Shown: in pieces, positions 11,901-23,130 of the stretch
How the letters are laid out: each line of letters starts with the position of its first letter
Numbering within the stretch: the stretch's first letter is position 1
DNA from: Dichetophora obliterata
Lineage: Eukaryota > Arthropoda > Insecta > Diptera > Sciomyzidae
DNA: 64,000 nucleotides
Direction: 5' to 3'
Assembly (NCBI GenBank): GCA_963920525.1
Contig: OY986438.1
Coordinates: forward strand, 132,006,420 to 132,070,419
Translations under genes and position numbers: made by a program
Notes under the pieces: model-generated
What the model was told of the DNA's origin: nothing
Database searches by the model: none
What the model saw: the letters and a program-made list of their open reading frames with translations, nothing else

Positions 11901-12540
11901 AAATAAACGCCTAAGTAGTTTTTGATATAAGTTGTAAGTTTACTCTAAATTCAGATTATTTACAAACTTTAAAAGAATGATACCCACTAAGGATATGAAT
12001 TTTACATAGTTGTTGCGATCACAAACATGTAGTTAAATTTTATGAGATTTCTTTTTAGAATATTTTAACACTTTAGCAACCTTTTTACGTGTCTTTTTAG
12101 ACTGTTTTTAAATACAGTTTAAAAATGTACCATAGCACCTAATCGTACGTTCTAGGTTTAGTGATCCAATTAAATTTTTCAAGGAAAATGTAAGTCTCTT
12201 TAAACAAGATTAATCCACCTCTTACATCTATAGTGAAAACAGCAAACTAAAATTACGGAACATACTGAAACAATTTAATTAAAATTTTTCTCAAAACAAA
12301 CAGCAAATTTAAAGTGACCCTACTAATCTTCTTTCGAGCCCAACGGATTCCAATATTAAATAAATATTCCGATTTTTACAATTTAATAGGAATAGTAATT
12401 TATTGTAAGTAACCGTAAAGCGATGCATAGTGAACATTTCTGCAGGGGATAAACGAAGTACTTAAAAGCTGACTACTTTTACATAGAAGTTCTTCTTAGA
12501 CAAAAACTGTCTAAGGAAGCGAAAAGTGGTATTGTGCAAG
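9000..12540. other. Long AT-rich interval without recognisable genes
   Basis: I see no supported gene. A (TG)n run sits at 11297-11325. The segment 9640-9770 (GTGGAATAGTGTTTTTA... GAGATATAGTTG) resembles 45935-46050 and is probably a faint dispersed repeat. A GC-richer patch at 11510-11690 is open on the minus strand for 102 codons (11428-11736) but matches no family I know. Confidence 0.5.
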
Positions 12541-12544
12541 GATC

Positions 12545-13418
12545 TTTTTAATGATCCACCCTTTCCATCTATCCACCATTTTTAGCAATTCGTATTCATC
12601 GGTCATTTCCATGAGCTCGTCTAGCGAAAAAAAAAACCACTGCGCCTGATATATAATTTTTATTCTACTCGCAGGCCGTAGTAGATGTGGTCAGTGTGAT
12701 CGAGAAATTTCAGCTGGGGATGTTGACGAATGAGGGTTTGAAAGGCCAAAATATAATCCCTTACCTTTTCTCGCTGCCATTGCTTGCGATGGTAAATATT
12801 TTCTTCGAGGTGTGCGAGATATCTTTTTTGGCATGAAGAACTGCTTGATTTCGCTGTTAAACATGTCCTATGAAGACATACTGTTTCTTTTGACTCATAC
12901 CACTGCAAAGCTTTGCCACATATTATTGCGTGAAGTGATGGCAAAAGCGAGTTTAGACCAAAATTGTGACACTCGGCCAGCTCTTCAATGAGTTCAAGAA
13001 GCTCTAGCAGGTTGTCTCCTCCATCGAAGTACAGCACCCAGCGTTGTACCGTGTTGGTAGTCAGCGTTAGCCTAACGGGCTGCTGGAGCGTGTCGAGATG
13101 GGCGGGGTACGTCAACCGACACCGACCATTCGCTGTGATGGTGGTTTTCAAGTCTCTCGTGACTTCCTCTCCTAAATCCCGTAGTAGGGTTTCTGTCGAC
13201 TTACGGCTACGTTTACTCTTAATAAAATCAATGAGTTGCCGTCCAAACTGTTGTACGATACAACCATCAGTTTCTAATCCGATTTTCTGACATTCACAAA
13301 TGAGTCTTTCCTTCTTTAAAAGGTATACCCAGCCGAATGAGTCTGGTGTTAAACACTGATTCTCCTTGCTCGGCTCTGATGAGCCTAAATCGGCTGCTGC
13401 GTCAGACTGCTGCTGCAT
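12545..13418 (-). pseudogene. Broken Ty3/gypsy-type retrotransposon Gag (capsid region)
   Basis: A 252-codon open stretch (13418 to 12660) resembles the Retrotrans_gag capsid domain of Ty3/gypsy elements. It has an N-terminal acidic/hydrophilic region and an aromatic start to the capsid near residue 127. A LLP..L...G.ALQWY motif follows at about residues 160-175, then YLAHLEENIYHRKQ and IRQHPQL toward the end. The frame closes at 12660, but the expected continuation is recognisable in other frames as far as about 12545 (LDELMEM...DEYELL), so a stop and a frameshift split it. No zinc knuckle, protease, polymerase or LTR is visible. It is therefore an isolated gag relic rather than an element. 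A domesticated gag gene is possible but the breaks argue against it. Confidence 0.75.
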
Positions 13419-13419
13419 A

Positions 13420-14360
13420 TCTTACATATATTACGCAAGCGCAATTTTTGTCCGACGTAAGGCTTTTTAAGTACAAGTCCAATCTTAATAAATTTTAGTA
13501 TGGTTTGATAGGCTTGTAGACCTGTAGATGTGCAAACTAGACTTTTTATTTCTTAAAAATGTATATTTCTTAAATTATTGCGAGTTAAAGTTTGCATATA
13601 ATTGTTGTTGTTATGTTGCTTTTTTTCTTCTTAATTTCAGCATATGCCTAAAAATATGTGAGGTATTTAGCGCAACCTATCGGCTAATAGCTATGAAACT
13701 GTTATACTGACGAATAATCTTTTATAATTTCACAGCTAAGACTATGAATTGATGTATTCAATATCAAAGTGACACTGGAATGATTCCTTACAGTTAAAAA
13801 AAAAAGATTTCGAAACTGTTGGTCGGAAAATTTTTTAATTTTTAAAAATTTACACAAAAATTTAATAAGAAATTGGAAACTGGTAATGAAACATTTTTGT
13901 TCAAGCATTTTTCAACTGAAAATCAAGAAATATTCTTACTCATATATACTTAAAATAAATTTGAAAATGAATTAAATATGCTAACATTATATACTAATAG
14001 CTTAATATAAAATCAAGGTATGTTTTGTTTTGGCGTTTTAACGCCACACGGGCTTACTGGTTAATATTATTCTGCGTTTGACCTGCTCCCGTCATGGGTG
14101 GTTAATGATTTTTTTTCCACAATAGGCGTTGGAGTTCGGTCCGTGCTCAGGCACTATTTGTAACTATCACCCACCCTCCGAATCAACACAATGCTTACAC
14201 ATTTATAAGGGGCATCCCCTGAGCGTTGGTTCAGTCTAAAAAAAAGAAATAGAATATCTTCAACCTCTGCGACTACATTTAATGTTATTGTTTGAAACTT
14301 TTTTTTTTAAATAAATAATATTAGATATTTTTGACCCATTACAAAGGGTCAAAGGCGCTA
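13420..14360. other. AT-rich interval; weak tRNA-box resemblance only
   Basis: No gene is supported. At 14041-14215 a GC-richer patch contains GGGCTTACTGGTTAAT and GGAGTTCGGTCC. They resemble Pol III A and B boxes but are spaced too widely (about 95 bp) for a tRNA fold. Confidence 0.4.
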
Positions 14361-14361
14361 G

Positions 14362-14687
14362 AGTTTATTTTATTTTTATTTAATTTAATTTAATTTAACA
14401 TATTAGTACAATAAGAATGAATTCTTTTGCTGTACAAAGGCAGTAGTTCAAGCAATGAGTGTGATGTTCTGAGATATTACAATTATAATTAAAATTTAAG
14501 AATAATAATTAATCACAAAAAATGCAATTTATTGAATTAGAACAACAGCATCAATAAGTTAACAAAGCTTTTTTTAACGTATTAATAACTAGAAGGGAAA
14601 AGAAGAAAAGGAAAAGGAAAAAAAAGAGAGAAGAAGAAAGCAAAAAAAAAAACAAAATTTAAAGTAGAGATCTGGTTTCTTATCTTT
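14362..14687 (-). mobile_element. 3' untranslated tail of the minus-strand LINE
   Basis: On the minus strand, downstream of the ORF2 stop, there is a pyrimidine-rich tract (14595-14660) followed by (TTAAA)n at 14376-14398. Short tandem tails in place of plain poly(A) are known in CR1-like LINEs. The exact 3' boundary and a target duplication could not be fixed. Confidence 0.5.
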
Positions 14688-15926
14688 TTATATATTCAAG
14701 TGATTCAAAACTGCTCGCCTAAAGCCACCTATGCTATATATACATTTAATTACGCTGGGTAAACTATTCCATAATCTAACGGCATTGACGAAAAAAAGAC
14801 TGGTAGAGTTCAGATACTTCCAGTTTGGTATTATAATATTATTGCTTCTGGTCGATTGGCAAAACTGTAGTTTTTTCAAAAAGATACCGAGTAGTTTTGA
14901 AATGAATAAGTTTATGCAAAAAGTTGCAACTACGGGCATTGAGGTGACTAATGATGTCACAACCAAGTATGCTTTTCTTGAATTGAGAAATGAGGTCTGA
15001 AATCTGAGAAGGTTAAAGACATACCTAGTAGCATGATTGAACGCAACTTGCAGCTTGTGTTCAGATCGTGAATCGAGCCTACTATAAATGAGCTCAGAGT
15101 AGGTAATGATAGGAATATTAAGTTGCAGCACGAGCTTGCGCCTGGTTTTCACAGGTTGCGACACTTTAAGGTTGCGCAACCATGTTATTTATGCGATCCG
15201 TGCATGTTAAGGACGGGTTAATGTGATACCCAAGGCTTTTTATATTGTTAACTAATTTTAGTTTCTTGTCCCCTATAAACAAGTCTGGAATATCATCAAA
15301 GACCATTTTATTTTTGCTAATAGGCAGCACATAAGACTTCTGTGCGTTTAGTTTCAGACAATTTTTAATGGCCCATTCGCTTATACTATTTAAGTCTTCA
15401 TTTAGCCTGCAACTTAAGTCTTCCAGGAGGCCAGTCCTGCGAAAAAGGTGTAATTCCACATCATCAGCAAAGGCATGCATAGAGGCATATTTACAGACGG
15501 CAAAAATATCATTGATAAAGATTGAGAATAGTAAAGGGCCAAGAACTGAGCCTTGTGGTACTCCACTGCATACCGGCTTAAGTTGAGAACATCTATTGCC
15601 AACACAAGCTTTCTGTACTCTATTTGACAAAAACACCTTAAGAGATCTACGGCATTATTACAAAAACCATACCTGCGCCCAAGTTTTTGGCAGAGTAAGG
15701 AGTGATTCACTGTGTCAAATGCTATGGAAAAATCCAGCATGCAGAGTAGTGTAGTTAAGCCTTCATCATAAGGTGTTCGGATATCATCAATAACTTTTAT
15801 GGTAGCTGTTGAGCAACTATGCCCACAACGGAAGCCAGATTTCAGTGGAGATAATAGGGTATTAGTAGTTAAGAATTCAGAAATCTGACCGGCCATAATT
15901 GCTTTGAAGACCTTCGATAGGGATGA
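14688..15926 (-). pseudogene. LINE reverse transcriptase (CR1/jockey group), main part
   Basis: This reverse transcriptase of a non-LTR retrotransposon continues a segment at 16576-16780, from which it is separated by a MITE. Landmarks in order are FRCGHSCSTATIKVIDDIR (block 2), LDFSIAFDTVNH (first catalytic Asp), SGVPQGSVLGPLLFSIFIND and FADDVELH (catalytic DD). NCLKLNAQKS, LGYHIN and, near the C-terminus, VRLWNSLPSVIK follow. Two frameshifts, near 15640 and 15180, break it, and the N-terminal endonuclease is missing. Motif spacing is normal for the family apart from those breaks. The WNSLP-type ending favours the CR1/jockey group over RTE. Confidence 0.85.
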
Positions 15927-15934
15927 CATAATAC

Positions 15935-16567
15935 CAGGGACCGAAAATAACTGTTATTTTACAATTTTCAGATGAAAAAGGCACAACGAAAAAGTTGCCG
16001 GAGGACTTTTTAAAAAAAACCATTATAATCGGAATGGTAGCAGCTTCGAGAATATTTAACGCCTTTTAAATTTTCGACTGTTACAATAAAAGTTAAATAT
16101 AACTGTTATTTTTACCTTTTATTTTTTCTGGCATATATAACTGTTTCTTTTGACTTTTATTTTTTAGGTAAAAAATAACAGTTATTTTGTGCCTGTTATT
16201 TTTTCGGTCAAAAATACAGGCAATTTGTATTTTTTGCTTTACTATATAAAATACTATTAAAACTAAAAAAGTGTTATAGCTCAAAATGTGCGCGCTGATG
16301 AGACAATGATAATTGCACTAAATTTTTTTTTTGTCGTTCAAGCGGCTTTTGAAAAAATTCTAATTGCCTGATATTTTTGACCGAAAAAATAAAAGGCACA
16401 TAATAACTGTTATTTTTGACCTAAAAAATAAAAGTAAAAACTAACAGTTATTTTTGCCCGAAAAAATAAAAGGCATAAAATAACTAATACTTTTGTCGGA
16501 AAAAATAAAATTTAAATGATAACTGTTAGCATCTGATTTTTTTGTACCATAACCGGTACGGTCCCTG
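15935..16567. mobile_element. hAT MITE inside the LINE, perfect 8-bp target duplication
   Basis: The termini are CAGGGACCG and its exact inverse CGGTCCCTG, fitting the hAT YARNG consensus. The flanks are identical CATAATAC (15927-15934 and 16568-16575). The 633-bp interior is filled with variants of AACAGTTATTTTT and its complement spaced through the whole length, and has no open frame. With the MITE and one CATAATAC set aside, the LINE reading frame runs straight across the junction, so the insertion boundaries are certain. Confidence 0.93.
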
Positions 16568-16575
16568 CATAATAC

Positions 16576-16780
16576 TAATAGGTCTAAAATCATTTGGTTC
16601 ACATGCAGTTGGTTTTTTTGTGACAGGTAATACTTTTGCTATTTTCCAGAGCTGAGGAAAAGATGATGTTGTGATACAATGGCTTATGTGCGTAAGCGGG
16701 CTAACAACGTGAGTTAGACTTAGTTTGATAAACTTAATCGAAACTCCATCTTCACCAGTGGAGTTAAAACTTTTTACAAA
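16576..16780 (-). pseudogene. LINE reverse transcriptase, N-terminal segment upstream of the MITE
   Basis: In one frame on the minus strand this gives STGEDGVSIKFIKL, ISHCITTSSFPQLWKIAKV and NDFRPISIM. These are the first reverse-transcriptase blocks (GxDGI..., P..WK.A.V.P..K, ..RPIS) of the same LINE. The 3' edge abuts the MITE target duplication. Upstream of 16780 the similarity stops, so the element is 5'-truncated here. Confidence 0.82.
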
Positions 16781-16789
16781 AATATTTAT

Positions 16790-17610
16790 TTATTGAAAAA
16801 TATTACTACTAGTCTGTGAACACAATAGCTATATCAAGATAATATACTGAGTAATTTGCCCTACTCGGTATGTTAGTAAATTGCTAAGGAAAAAAAAAGC
16901 CATTGCACGTATATTTTTTATTGACTAGAAACCGTTGATCGAAATCAATATTTTGGAAGTGGTTTTAAATATCCAAACAGTTTTATTTGTATTGTCAAAT
17001 ATTTGACAATATGTAAAAACCGTTTCCCCGAAAATACTCGAAATTTATGATTTTTCAAAAGCGGGTATTATATTAATTAAAGTAAAAAATCAAAACGGTT
17101 CTCAAACTAACGATACGTTAAGTATGCTAAGAATCTTCCATAATATTAAAAATATTGAAAAAACTCTACTAGTACGTAATTATGTAATTATTATATATAT
17201 GTCAAAGTCGTGTTATAGTGTTTTCTAATTTTTAATTTTTAACAAAGTTATGAAGGTTTTTCTATTATAATTACGTCATTTTATATAGAAATTAGGCGTG
17301 GTTTTGTTTGGTTTTTAGAGAATTTATACTAACAGTGTATATGATGTTGATTATTTGGACTCATTAAATAAATTTTTATGGAATTTAAGGCATTAAGCCA
17401 TTTTCATATAGTCACTTTGTATGGGAGGTAGGCGTGGGTTTCGTTAGAATTAATTGAATTTCATGCACATATAGTAAACATTTAATATTAAAACAATATT
17501 GATATTAATATCTAATACTATTATATTCATTTAAAGTGAAAAAACACTTATTTTTCAACAAAATGTTGCTAAATTTTTACATACCTAAAATCGCAAAAAA
17601 GTTAAGTATC
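16790..17610. other. AT-rich interval with two diverged 'AGGCGTGG' repeat units
   Basis: Around 17288-17300 (ATTAGGCGTGGTTTTGTTTGG) and 17418-17440 (TATGGGAGGTAGGCGTGGG) are two units of the repeat class that also forms the arrays at 44.5, 46.8 and 24 kb. There is no coding content. Confidence 0.45.
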
Positions 17611-17617
17611 GTCTCTA

Positions 17618-17900
17618 CTAGGGATATCAATTTTTGGAGTTTTTTCGAGTCCGGGATTTTTGGGATCTGAAAATACAATCCTGGGATCCCGGATTGAAAA
17701 GATAGAGATGCCTCAAGAACTGGTTTTTACCGCGGTAGAGGTGTCCTCGTTTCTGCCAAACGTTTATTTCGATCATCTTTGTACAATGTAATGCATATTG
17801 ATGCATTGCTGGACCATTTGTGGTGAACTTTATGGTGCACATGTTAATAATATTGTAGAGCTTGCATCAAATCTAAATAATAATGATCAATGTATATTCT
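17618..17900. mobile_element. Single terminus of a hAT-like element (TAGGGATATCAAT, CCCGG words)
   Basis: TAGGGATATCAATTTTTGG is followed by GGGATTTTTGGGATC and CCTGGGATCCCGG, much like the ends of the candidate element at 24-26.7 kb. I could not find the partner terminus, so this is either a solo end or a rearranged copy. Confidence 0.3.
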
Positions 17901-17968
17901 ACGCGATTTTAACTTATCTAATGTAAAATGGTTTTTTTTTTGTCAAAAGATATTTTTCAAAAACCTAC

Positions 17969-18895
17969 ACTGAGCCAAAAAAAAAAATCACAGGACTCTT
18001 AAGTGCCATTACCCTTAAACGGAGATTTATGGCAAATGTATTTGATTTAATTATAATGTTCTTTGTTTCAAATATCAAAGGACTTTGGCATATTATTTAA
18101 ATGCAAAACATCTTAAATTAAAGTAAATAAATAAAATATAAATAAATAAACTGGCCATTTCAGCCATTGAAAAGACTTTGACCTAGCTTCCTATTGATCA
18201 ATTGTGTTGTGCGTGTTATTAAATGTTTGATCACAAATGACCGAGACCTGGACCTTCGTGTTTTATGCCGACTCCGGCTTATATTCCCAAGAAGCTTAAC
18301 ATGACAATTTTTTACTCTCTGAGGTTTGCCATTGTCTGCAGAGAGGTGACGACCGAATAGAAAAATTAATTCAATTGAAAAAATTTTCTGTCTGAGCTGG
18401 AATTGAACCCGGGCTGCCGCGGTTCTTCAGCTAAGAGGCTACGCACTCTACGCACTAGGCTACGGTCGCCACTTAAAGTAAACCAAATTAAATTGAGGTG
18501 AAGTAAATTTAATTTAACTTATTTAAGGATGATGTGCTTTTGAGTTTTTCTGAAATGCACTTATAATTCAATGAAATGCGCTAATATTTTATTTTACTTT
18601 GAATAGCAGCGTTGTCCATGCAGTTATTTTGAAACATTAGCCATTTTTTACCCGACTACGGCGAAGCAAAAGGAGCGGTATATGTGTTTGACCGGTATGC
18701 ATGTTTATCTGTTCCACTCTCACTTCTGAACTACTTATCATAATTTGACAATTGAAGTATCGTTGGAAGAGTTTTGATCGTTTACTGGTTGTAGGCTATG
18801 TGACGCCACATTTTATTAACTAAAGCGCCCTCTAGAGGACATAACAAATGTTTTGAATACCATTAATTTAAATACATAATTGATATGAATTTTTT
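17969..18895 (+). repeat. Dispersed repeat, copy 2 (split by a SINE)
   Basis: This is the plus-strand counterpart of 7335-7850, starting CACTGAGCC after TA. It differs from copy 1 by the SINE at 18128-18472. It also has a short GC-richer insert near 18648-18680 (CCCGACTACGGCGAAGC) that copy 1 lacks. Confidence 0.75.
18128..18472 (-). mobile_element. tRNA-derived SINE, copy 1
   Basis: The 5' head (minus strand, from 18472) has a tRNA-type A box, TAGCCTAGTGCG, and a B box, GGGTTCAATTCC. The body contains CTCTCTGCAGACAATGG...CAGAGAG, which can pair as a 7-bp stem. It ends GGCTGAAATGGCCAG followed by a (TTTA)n-type tail. The element is bounded by a perfect 10-bp target duplication, TTAAAGTAAA (18118-18127 and 18473-18482). 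The related repeat copy at 7335-7850 has a single TTAAAGTAAA at the same place. A second, about 80-90% similar copy lies at 46865-47200. Confidence 0.9.
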
Positions 18896-19211
18896 ATTCG
18901 CGTATTTCGTTTTTACAATCTTTTGTTTAAAAAGCAAATATAAAAATCTAGACTTTTTCACTTTTGAGATAACGGGAGCAACACGTAAATATAGCAGCCA
19001 AAAAGTCTGAGTTCAGTTCTAAAATAAGTAATTGAAGCATTAGAAAATTTAGCATTATGTTGGATAGCCACTTAGTCTTAATCCGGATTTGATTTCAGAT
19101 TTGGCCTATCACATCTCGTTATTAAGATATTGAAACCTAAAAAACTCAAACATTGCCGCTTTTGGTTATATGTTAGGGCATATGTAAGCGAGGGATTTCG
19201 AAATGACATAA

Positions 19212-20570
19212 TTGTATGAAATAATTCATCAAAATGTTCCCATTTTCAGGAAAAAAATTCAACAGCTTGTATGGTACACCAAAGGCTTAAATAAGCTAAA
19301 AAATTTAAGAAATGGATTCCATAAATTATATAAAACCACAAACAATAAACTACACAAAGGGAAATATTTTCATTACTTTCGTAAATTTAATTTTTTAGAT
19401 AAATTTTTGTGCAGTGTTGAGCAGAATATAAAATCTTACTTTAAAGTTTTTTGAAGTTTTCTTCAGTCTAAGATTATGAGATCTTTTATTTCAACAAAAT
19501 TATTTTGGAATCATAATGTCTCTAATAACATTTGTGATCCTGTAAATCTTTTCGCAGACTTTTTTAAGTTTAATTATTTGATTGATCATTTGAGTGACTC
19601 GGAAATTCTTAATAAAATTGAATCATGTTTCAATTTTAATCACCTTTTTCTCAATGAATGCGATAATTTAAATGGCATATCTTGTGTAAAAAATTCAATG
19701 AAGGTTGTTATAGACGATTTGTTTGCCTTTTGTTTAAAAAAATGTGCAGTGTATGTGTTCAAGCCTTTGTGTCTTATTTTAAATAAATCTCTCCTGTTGG
19801 GAGATTTTATTACTAAATGAAAAATTGCATCTAGCTTTTAGCCCTGTCTTTAAGTATGGTCGAAAATATGATGTTACTAACTACCGCCTGATCTCTAAGC
19901 TTTCAAAATCATCGAAACTTTTTGAATACATAGTAAAAACTAAATTAGAATTTTCATTGAAAACGATTATAAGACAATCACAGCATTGGTTTGTCCATAG
20001 TCGTTCAACTACTACTAACTTGGCCGTTTTTACAAACTTTTATATGTCATCTTTTGCTGATGGTTGCCAAGTTGAAGCCATCTATACTAACTTTTCCAAG
20101 GCATTTTAAAAAGTTCCCACAGTCTTTTTTGTTGCGAAGGTTGCTAAATTGGGTCATCACTTAAATTTTTTAACTTGGATAAAAAATTACTTAGCTGACA
20201 GGCTCTGCTTTGTCGAAATAGATAATTTTAAATCTGCATCTTTTATAGCAACTTCTGCTATCTGGATAGCATATTGGAACCTCTTCTTTTCATATTATTT
20301 ATTAATGATCTAAGTAGCTGCTTTTCTATTTCTCATTTTTTATTATATGCAGACAACCTTAAAAATTACAATGTTGTCCGCAATAGTTTGGTAGTTTCTT
20401 TGCTCCAACAAGACATAAGTGTATTAATCGACTGGTGCAAACAATAGCGCCTATTTTTAAATTTCAAAAAATGTTTTCATGTTTCTTATGCTAAAATTTT
20501 AAATGTTTTTTTAGTGAAATTATTGATCTTGCTGTTTACTTTGATTCTAGTTTTTTTCTTTTGTTAGACA
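19212..20570 (+). pseudogene. Decayed LINE reverse transcriptase (CR1/jockey group), copy B
   Basis: Three successive open pieces (19212-19454, 19476-19820, 19825-20109) and an unopened continuation align in order with a LINE polymerase. A basic region (LRNGFHKLYK) and ILNKSLLLGDF come first. DVTNYRLIS..SKSSKLFEYIV follows (the NYRPIS..LFE block). SRSTTTNLAVF and IYTNFSKAF come next, the latter motif A with Asn where Asp is usual. Past 20109 come YLADRLCFVEI and a YADN remnant of YADD near 20345. The lost catalytic Asp residues, many stops and frameshifts mark an old, inactive copy. Neither end is defined. Confidence 0.75.
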
Positions 20571-20599
20571 CTTGACTATCACGCTATTTTAATCATATT

Positions 20600-21700
20600 C
20601 GAAAAATATCCTAGATACGGCTCTGCTGCTGCCTATATTTGACAGAAATATATTATTAGTATACAAATTAAAAGCTTTCAATGTACACGAAAATTATCTT
20701 TGGAAGTTAGCATACATTCTTTTGGGTACAGTTTTTTATTATTTGTGTACAAACAATTTTGAGTAACAACCTGCACAGAACAATTGATCATAAATAAAAG
20801 GAAGACCCGATCAAAGAAACACTGAAAAGACCCATATGTTTTTTCTTAAAAAAAGATTGTTAAATTCAAAGACAAACATTAGAAACAAAACACAAGTTTA
20901 AGAAAATGTTAGAAAATCTCAATTAACTCAACTTAAAATAACTGGAGAAAATTAAAAATAATAAATCCCAAAAAGTGACGAAAAATAGGCTTACGAATAA
21001 CCCAAAATCCGAAGTCTGTGTAATATAAAACAGACATGTTGGAGTAAGAAATTTTAGATATTTTTAAATAAAAACAAAAGTTTTGATCGAAAAACATTTA
21101 ATAAGTTTAAAAAGAATTTTGCTTAAATTCTTAAAATTTTCAAAAATAATATCAAAACTTCTGCTTAAGTCTTGTTTGAACTGCACCAGCTAATAACTAG
21201 ATAGGGTTAAAATAAATGCTTTAGTGCTACGGAGCGTATGATGAACCTTTAATTGCAAGAAAGTGGCATTTAAATCACGCAAATGCAGTGAAGCAAAAAA
21301 AAAAAAATAAAGAACAATTGAATTTGATATTTTTTGTTAAAATTAATTGTTTGTTTGTGTTGGTAGCTTATTTATCCATGTTCCTTGACAATGTCTTATA
21401 TTAGCAACACATAAGTTATAAAAGAGAAGAAGATGAAGAAGAATAAATCTTTTTATGAAGCGCTTGCTGTTAAAAGATAAAAAAAAATACTTATAAAATG
21501 CATGGAATAAGAGCATTGCTTATACGCCACAAAAACAAACATATAAACAAGAAAAATAAGACCATCTAACACAAGCCAACACACCACATGCATTCACTGG
21601 TATATGCAAAGGCACTGACTTGCGTGCAATGCTTATAAAATATCTGATGAACTCCCGAAGAAATAAGCAAACATATTAGACTGCATCAACAGGAAGTTGG
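20600..21700. other. AT-rich interval, nothing supported
   Basis: The sequence is A-rich with a poly(A) run near 21298-21308. There are no terminal repeats, open frames of note or RNA-like sequences. Confidence 0.5.
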
Positions 21701-21709
21701 CCATATATA

Positions 21710-21953
21710 CCCTGAAGTCCAAGGCATCGTGCACGAAAAAGTCATGATGAATTCTTAAAGAAACTTACTGCATGAGATACATTTGTCGATAAATTTTTAA
21801 CAAATCTGTCTTGTTTTCGTTTATCAAAAAAAAAAAATTTTCAGACAGTGCACGAATTTGGAATTTTTGTCTTATATTTTCTTCAATGTGACCGAATCAG
21901 CATGTTTCGTCAAAGATGAAGAAAAATCGTGCATGATTCATTGGACTACTGGG
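21710..21953. mobile_element. 244-bp MITE with CCCWGWAGTCCAA termini
   Basis: The left end CCCTGAAGTCCAAGGCATC and the right end reverse-complemented CCCAGTAGTCCAATGAATC are alike. The similarity continues into TGCACGA on both sides, giving an inverted repeat of nearly 30 bp. The first bases match the MITE at 39677-41109 (CCCAGTA), so the two may share a transposase source. No clear target duplication was found. Confidence 0.7.
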
Positions 21954-22439
21954 TCCAATACATATATATATATACATATATCTTAGTGTGTTGATGTTCT
22001 GTGCAAGTTCAAAAACACACACACATGCATTTTTTAAAAATGTAAGCTATTTCATAATGTGCGCTTGTATTAAATTGTTTTTGTTGGTAATGCATCATGC
22101 ACCATAAATAAATATCAGGAATTTCTCTATAATTGTGCTTTTTCTCTCATTTTTGTTTTCTTGTTTTATTTTTTCAAGGTGCATGTTATTGCTTAGCATT
22201 ACCTATTTGAAAACCTTAGGAAAAGCATGATTTCAAGACAGCAAAATCAAGTAATATGAGCACAATATGGCAGCTGAAAATATATTAAATCACGCTACAA
22301 GCAGAATTCACGTTAAGACGTTTATTTTAAAACTTTGCATTTAAAACTTTAGTTTGTAGAAAGGATGCTAAGATTTTATGTTTTCTATTAAAAACTCACA
22401 AGTGCTGGTTGTTGCAATTATAAAAAATATATACATAAC
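21954..22439. other. AT-rich interval, nothing supported
   Basis: Short TA and CA runs occur near 21962-22026. I see no gene, terminal repeat or array. Confidence 0.5.
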
Positions 22440-23130
22440 TTCCTGAAACGAGGCGCATTGCCACCACGCCCTTTTGATCTATGCTCATAATATATTATCA
22501 GTGAAATTGCATGTGTAAATTAAGGTCGAGTACTGAAGTGGGACTCCAAAAAACGATAGTTTTAGTTTTTTAAAAATAGTTTTAGCCATAACTTTTGTTT
22601 GAAAAGAGATATAGGGTAGTTTTATACATAAATTATACTAGCTTACAGCAATAATGTGCAATGAATGCCTCTATCCATTTCTAATGTAAAATGGGTCCGT
22701 GCTTTCGAAAACGTCTTTTTTTCCTAGCACTCCGTTTTCGAAAAATTAGCTCGAAATAGTTTCGAGTAGTTTTTTTGCAAAAAAAAAGTTGGTTCCACTT
22801 AACAGCATATATCGCCAGAACCAACTTCATTATCCAAAGAAATAATATATATTTTAAAGCTAATAAAATCCCCTACACACAATGTCTACATCATCTTTTG
22901 ATTGAAATGTTAGTTTCGGCGAAATAAATTAAATTTTTAAGAATTTTTCGTGTTTTTCAGAAAAATATACAAAAAAAAAAACTAATTGCAAATTTTGTTA
23001 AAAAATTAATATATTTTGTTAGTTTTGATATTTTTTGCTTAAAGCCTGTACTTTTCCAAAAAAATACTTATTGTTGAAGAAAATCTATTGAGAAATGGAA
23101 AAGTTGTGTTTAATTGAACGAAAGCACCCA
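22440..23130. repeat. Diverged relative of the 24.1-kb array plus AT-rich flank
   Basis: TTCCTGAAACGAGGCGCATT, GCCACCACGCCC, ATTATCAGTGAAATTGCATG and GTCGAGTACTGAAGT follow the same order as the start of the array at 24110. This looks like a lone older unit. The remainder (22560-23130) is AT-rich with repeated TTTTCGAAAA-type words. Confidence 0.4.

Noticed and set aside
14041..14215. Possible SINE with A- and B-box-like motifs
   Set aside because: The boxes are about 95 bp apart, too far for a tRNA-type head, and no fold is apparent.
19040..19210. Upstream extension of LINE copy B
   Set aside because: No reading frame or motif could be followed above 19212, so I did not extend the call.
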